NCBI GenBank assembly: GCA_027579435.1
Contig: JANBPK010001423.1
Coordinates: forward strand, 1-12,139
Length of the DNA: 12,139 nt
Reading direction: 5' to 3'
Source: Candolleomyces eurysporus
Lineage: Eukaryota; Basidiomycota; Agaricomycetes; Agaricales; Psathyrellaceae
Shown here: positions 9,405-12,139 of the stretch, piece after piece
How positions within the stretch are numbered: the first letter of the stretch is position 1
Layout of the letters: each line of letters opens with the position of its first letter
The notes under the pieces: generated by a model
The model's database searches: none
The model's input: the letters and a program-made list of their open reading frames with translations, nothing else
What the model was told of the DNA's origin: nothing
Program-made: the position numbers and the translations under genes

Positions 9405-9888
9405 GGTCGGTCGAGATCCGTCAAGGCACAAGACATGATGTCGATTGATTTGAGGAAAAGAGGATGATGGTGAAAACATCAGCGAGCCATTGCGCCATAG
9501 GGGAAGGGAAGGACTGACCGGTGATACCAGCAGCACACACCACGATCACGAAAGCAGGCCACTGACACACGTTTCGGTGGAACCTTGATGACAGACGAAG
9601 CAGTACAGGCCAAGTACCGTTGCAAGACGATGGCGACTGAAATGGCGTTCATTTGGTTGTCCTCGTTTAGTGATGGAGCAGTTGATATGGGAAGCCTCTC
9701 CTGTCCACCTGGATTGTACTCACCTGTGACGAAACATGTTTTCGCTGTAAATACCTGGCCTGTCGCACTAGGTCGTCTGTACCATCATTGTCAGGGGCTG
9801 AGGATGGACGGGTTTACGGGTGAGATGAGAGTCGGAAGAGAGGTTTGGCATTGGCTCGTGGGGTTTATATTTTGCCAAATTCATCGTT

Positions 9889-9927
9889 CCGAGAGTATTG
9901 GGCAGGTCAGCGTCCACACCGATGTGG
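9889..9927. other. Hinge of the inverted repeat with a small perfect hairpin
   Basis: The two arms lose clear alignment here, leaving a spacer of about 28 bases. CCACA-CCGA-TGTGG at 9914-9927 is a small perfect hairpin near the symmetry centre. The nearest paired blocks (9876-9888 and 9917-9930) place the centre at about 9900-9905. Confidence 0.5.
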
Positions 9928-10575
9928 TTCAACGAACAGTCTGGCGTCAACGGCGCGGAGAAAAGTACCGTCGGCCTCTGATACAGTGATAGAAGGTCGG
10001 TTACCCGGACCGAGAGTTGATCAGCACCGCCACCAATCCTTTCGTCTCTTCCAAACCACCGCTAGAAGTTCTCTTCATCTCTTCATGGTAGGTGTTTATA
10101 GTCCAGTGGCCCATATCAGCTGCTACATTGCTGAACGAGGACAAGCAGATCACCGGTCGCCATCTCATTCGCCCTCACCTTAGAGAAGCGTTTCGCTAAA
10201 CTGAACGGAGAAGGATCCAGTTCGCCGTGGATCCGTCTGACCTCCACAACGGATCCCTCGAGTGTTTCTTTATCTTTTTATAAGGCGATAATCAGAATGA
10301 GGGCTGTGCCAGCCCCCTTTTGTGCGCGTTGCGTGTTGCTGGTGAGTCCTTTGCCAGTCTGCGGTGCATTGCAATGGTTGGCTGACAACCCTCCCCAGTT
10401 CAGTCGGCACTGTACTTTGTGCCTCCACTTGTGATCTTCCACTGGACGTCCCTCGACCGACCACCTAGGCTCGCGACTGCGACTGCCTTGCCCCTGGTAC
10501 CCGCCTGTTTACTGCCCCATCACCCGCTGACAGCGATTTCAATCACCATTGACCGTGCTGCCATGCATTGGCTGC

Positions 10576-10591
10576 TCGACGTTAACGTCGA
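10576..10591. repeat. 16-bp perfect palindrome
   Basis: TCGACGTTAACGTCGA is a perfect dyad. It lies in the part of copy C that has no counterpart in copy A. It could be a binding site or chance; nothing else supports a function. Confidence 0.5.
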
Positions 10592-10753
10592 CCTCCTGCC
10601 ATCCGCCATCTGGATACGCCTAACCACCCTTGACGGTGCTCGTCAACCAGTTGTCACAAAACACCGTACAAATTTACCTATAACCCACTCCAGGACCCAT
10701 GAAGGACTAGCCAAGCCTGCTTCATCGTTACCCAGCCAACATTAGGCGCATAG

Positions 10754-11208
10754 TGGGCAAATGGCCAAGTGAAAGCCATGCCATGGATGAAAGGGCTGCT
10801 GGTAGAGCCGGTGAGGATAAACACGGATGGATTGTTTCTTGTGGTGAAGAATGGTATGTACATCTGATTGCCTTCACTCGGTGTCGTTCTATCCTCGTTC
10901 TCTTCCTTCTTTCATGTTTGTTCGTTTGGGCAATTGGCCGTGCGCTCTTTCGTTCGCCCTTTTGTTCGCTCGTCCCTTTGACCCCCCCTTCTTTTCTACA
11001 CATATTTGTTTCCGCTTTCATCCGTCCACTTAGCTAGTTTCCCCTCTCCTTCCATCTAGCCTCAGCAAAGCAGGCGGGCTCAAACATCGACCTCGAATAT
11101 GTGCGGGGTACGACTACGCCTATTATTCACGAACCAACACGCCGCATCCTCCAAGGCACTTCCCTGCGCTTCACAACCATACCGCCACCGAGTCAAGTCC
11201 ACCACTAG
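10754..11208 (+). pseudogene. Two-exon coding remnant in copy C, family unknown
   Basis: Mirror position of the exon pair in copy A. Exon 10754..10853 follows acceptor GCATAG (ending 10753) and ends at donor GTATGT (10854). The intron runs to CCTCAG at 11065, and exon 11066..11208 ends with TAG. The joined frame gives about 80 residues including NTDGLFLVVKNAKQAGSNID and RRILQGTSLRF. The intron interrupts a codon after its first base, exactly as in copy A. However, the exon DNA differs by a small insertion near 10834-10846, so the two copies read this segment in different frames. At most one can represent the ancestral protein. No start codon is assigned. Confidence 0.35.
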
Positions 11209-11620
11209 CACCTATGAATCAGTCATCGTAAAAGCGGCTGTGTGTTTTGCTACAACGTTGCCTGCCCAGGAGTGCATTCGTTGTTGGGTGGAGGTGCATC
11301 GAGGTGGGGTGGCGGTTGCGACGGGTTTGGAAGGTGCAGGGCGGATGTCGTTGTTTAAGAGGATTTTGGTCCGGGAGTCATCGGATATGCTAGGAAGTCC
11401 AGATGTCTTCCTTTCTTCCTTCACCGCCGACCGACTGGTGTTGTACTGCTCCTACTCCCGGGAGTCTCTCTGCTCTTGTAATTCTTTCCGCTTCTTAATA
11501 TTTCTCTGTTCTCCCCAGGATCTCAGTCAAGGCTTTAGCCCTTCAATTCGTCTTTATCGCTTCCTTTCGCATCCTTCCCTTTCTCTCGGGTTTCTTTCCC
11601 TGTCTTGTATTCCTTGGTGA

Positions 11621-11800
11621 AAACGACTGGTTACCTCGAGGACTGTTTGTCAAACTATTTGGAAGAGCACTGACATTGCACTTGTGGCACCGGAGCTAGT
11701 AAGAGCAGAAGTGAGCGTTGATAATGGCTTCACAGACGAGGATGTCATACCTAGAAGAATTGAGGACCTGAAAAGCAATGATGTTCGCTTTCTGAGGTAG
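11621..11800 (+). CDS. Orphan open exon at the tip of copy C, unknown protein
   Basis: A 59-residue frame without an ATG reads KSTDIALVAPELVRAEVSVD and NGFTDEDVIPRRIEDLKSND, ending RFLR-TAG at 11798-11800. Its balanced, acidic composition looks coding, unlike the pyrimidine-rich frames before it. A GTAGGT donor at 11797 could splice to AG at 11834 (38-base intron) and continue to a stop at 11983-11985, or to AG at 11839. Both introns would be unusually short, so ending at 11800 is equally possible. An upstream exon must supply the start. Family not recognised. Confidence 0.35.
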   Translation, partial: KRLVTSRTVCQTIWKSTDIALVAPELVRAEVSVDNGFTDEDVIPRRIEDLKSNDVRFLR

Positions 11801-11964
11801 GTATTCAATGCAAGGTATCAGAGCTAAGGAATAGATTAGTGATCGCTACCTTTGCCACGCCGAACTGGGAACCGGCGGCGGTCCCTCCGCGCTTGACAAC
11901 CGAATTGGCTCTCAGCTTGTGTCTTCAAAACCGCTGGCATCTCAGTAGGACAGCGCCTTGTGGC

Positions 11965-12139
11965 CACGTTCACCCATTGCGTTAGTTACGGTGAAGCAGG
12001 CTATCCGTTCGGCCAGTGGTGATAGTTGAGGGTGGAGTGGCAAAACAGGGCGATAGTGTCAGTGTCGTCGTCGTCGTCTTCAGTCGATGGTGGCGGCAAT
12101 TAGCAGGCAGGTTCCAGTTGCGAGCGTAGGTGGTCTCGA
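11965..12139 (-). repeat. Third, partial copy of the element (copy B), running off the window
   Basis: Direct repeat of 9205-9413 in copy A. Stretches 12006-12021 and 9246-9261 agree at 16 of 16 bases, and 12045-12065 agrees with 9307-9327 at 21 of 21. The block at 12120-12137 matches the tandem unit at 9373-9404. On the minus strand it encodes LAERIACFTVTNAMGE, close to LAERTAYFTVTYAVGE of copy A, then diverges abruptly below about 11965. It is closer to copy A than copy A is to copy C. Confidence 0.8.

Larger units (their letters stand above)
8335..9888 (-). repeat. Left arm of a large diverged inverted repeat (copy A)
   Basis: Read on the minus strand, this arm matches the right arm (9917-11628) in collinear blocks. 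Left versus right pairs: 9677-9691 with 10110-10124 (14 of 15); 9657-9668 with 10133-10144; 9526-9538 with 10331-10343; 9478-9494 with 10370-10386; about 9389-9413 with 10453-10478; 9188-9204 with 10817-10833 (16 of 17); 8529-8542 with 11387-11400; 8375-8395 with 11569-11590; 8335-8347 with 11616-11628. The sum of paired coordinates stays near 19800-20020, as expected for one inverted duplication with small indels. The unit carries splice-like signals and pyrimidine-rich intron interiors, so it may be an old gene copy. Confidence 0.8.
9917..11628 (+). repeat. Right arm of the large inverted repeat (copy C)
   Basis: Mirror partner of 8335-9888, reading on the plus strand in the same internal order. 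It is about 160 bases longer, mostly between 10480 and 10815. Splice-like sites sit at matching points: donor GTAGGT at 10088 against GTGAGT at 9723, and donor GTATGT at 10854 against 9171. The outer part (11380-11620) is pyrimidine-rich in both arms, which makes long but uninformative open frames. Confidence 0.8.

Noticed and set aside
9585..9989. 134-residue plus-strand open frame across the hinge of the inverted repeat
   Set aside because: It is antisense to splice-like signals in copy A, crosses the hinge, has no recognisable domain and no counterpart in the opposite arm. It is probably a chance frame.
11099..11620. 173-residue plus-strand open frame in copy C
   Set aside because: It overlaps the better-supported spliced exon in another frame, and its second half is Ser/Leu/Phe/Cys-rich translation of pyrimidine-rich DNA.

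Overview
The window looks like nuclear DNA of a filamentous basidiomycete, probably an agaricomycete. The reasons are protein-coding exons split by short GT-AG introns of about 47-56 bases, a NACHT-WD40 (NLR-like) gene of the type expanded in mushrooms and their relatives, and a decayed transposase of a family common in agaricomycetes. The genus cannot be fixed from the sequence; a Rhizoctonia-like fungus is a guess based on remembered protein style.

Layout. Bases 1-1062 (+) hold the C-terminal half of a triose-phosphate/nucleotide-sugar type membrane transporter, cut by the left edge. Bases 1063-2954 are AT-rich and gene-poor, with microsatellites and remnants of duplicated sequence. Bases 2955-3443 (+) are the C-terminal part of a dead DDE transposase. 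Bases 3790-7845 (-) are a complete nine-exon NLR-like gene of about 1213 residues: disordered N-terminus, helical domain, NACHT NTPase, four WD40 repeats and a conserved tail. Bases 7846-8334 are its 5' flank.

The right third (8335-12139) is the unexpected part. It is a large, diverged inverted repeat. A left arm (8335-9888) and a right arm (9917-11628) meet head to head near base 9900, and more than ten matching blocks run in mirrored order from hinge to tips. A third, partial copy (about 11965-12139) lies in the same orientation as the left arm and runs off the right edge. Both arms keep splice-like signals at matching places, so the unit appears to be an old intron-containing gene or element. 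The peptides no longer agree in frame, so at least one arm is decayed. An open stretch of unknown identity (11621-11800, +) lies at the outer tip of the right arm.

Composition also divides the window. From about 2100 to 5700 the sequence is nearly free of CpG, and the change back to normal CpG content falls inside one NACHT exon. The dead transposase in this block has lost arginines to Cys, Trp, Gln and stop codons, the pattern expected from deamination of methylated CpG. No RNA genes or CRISPR arrays were seen.
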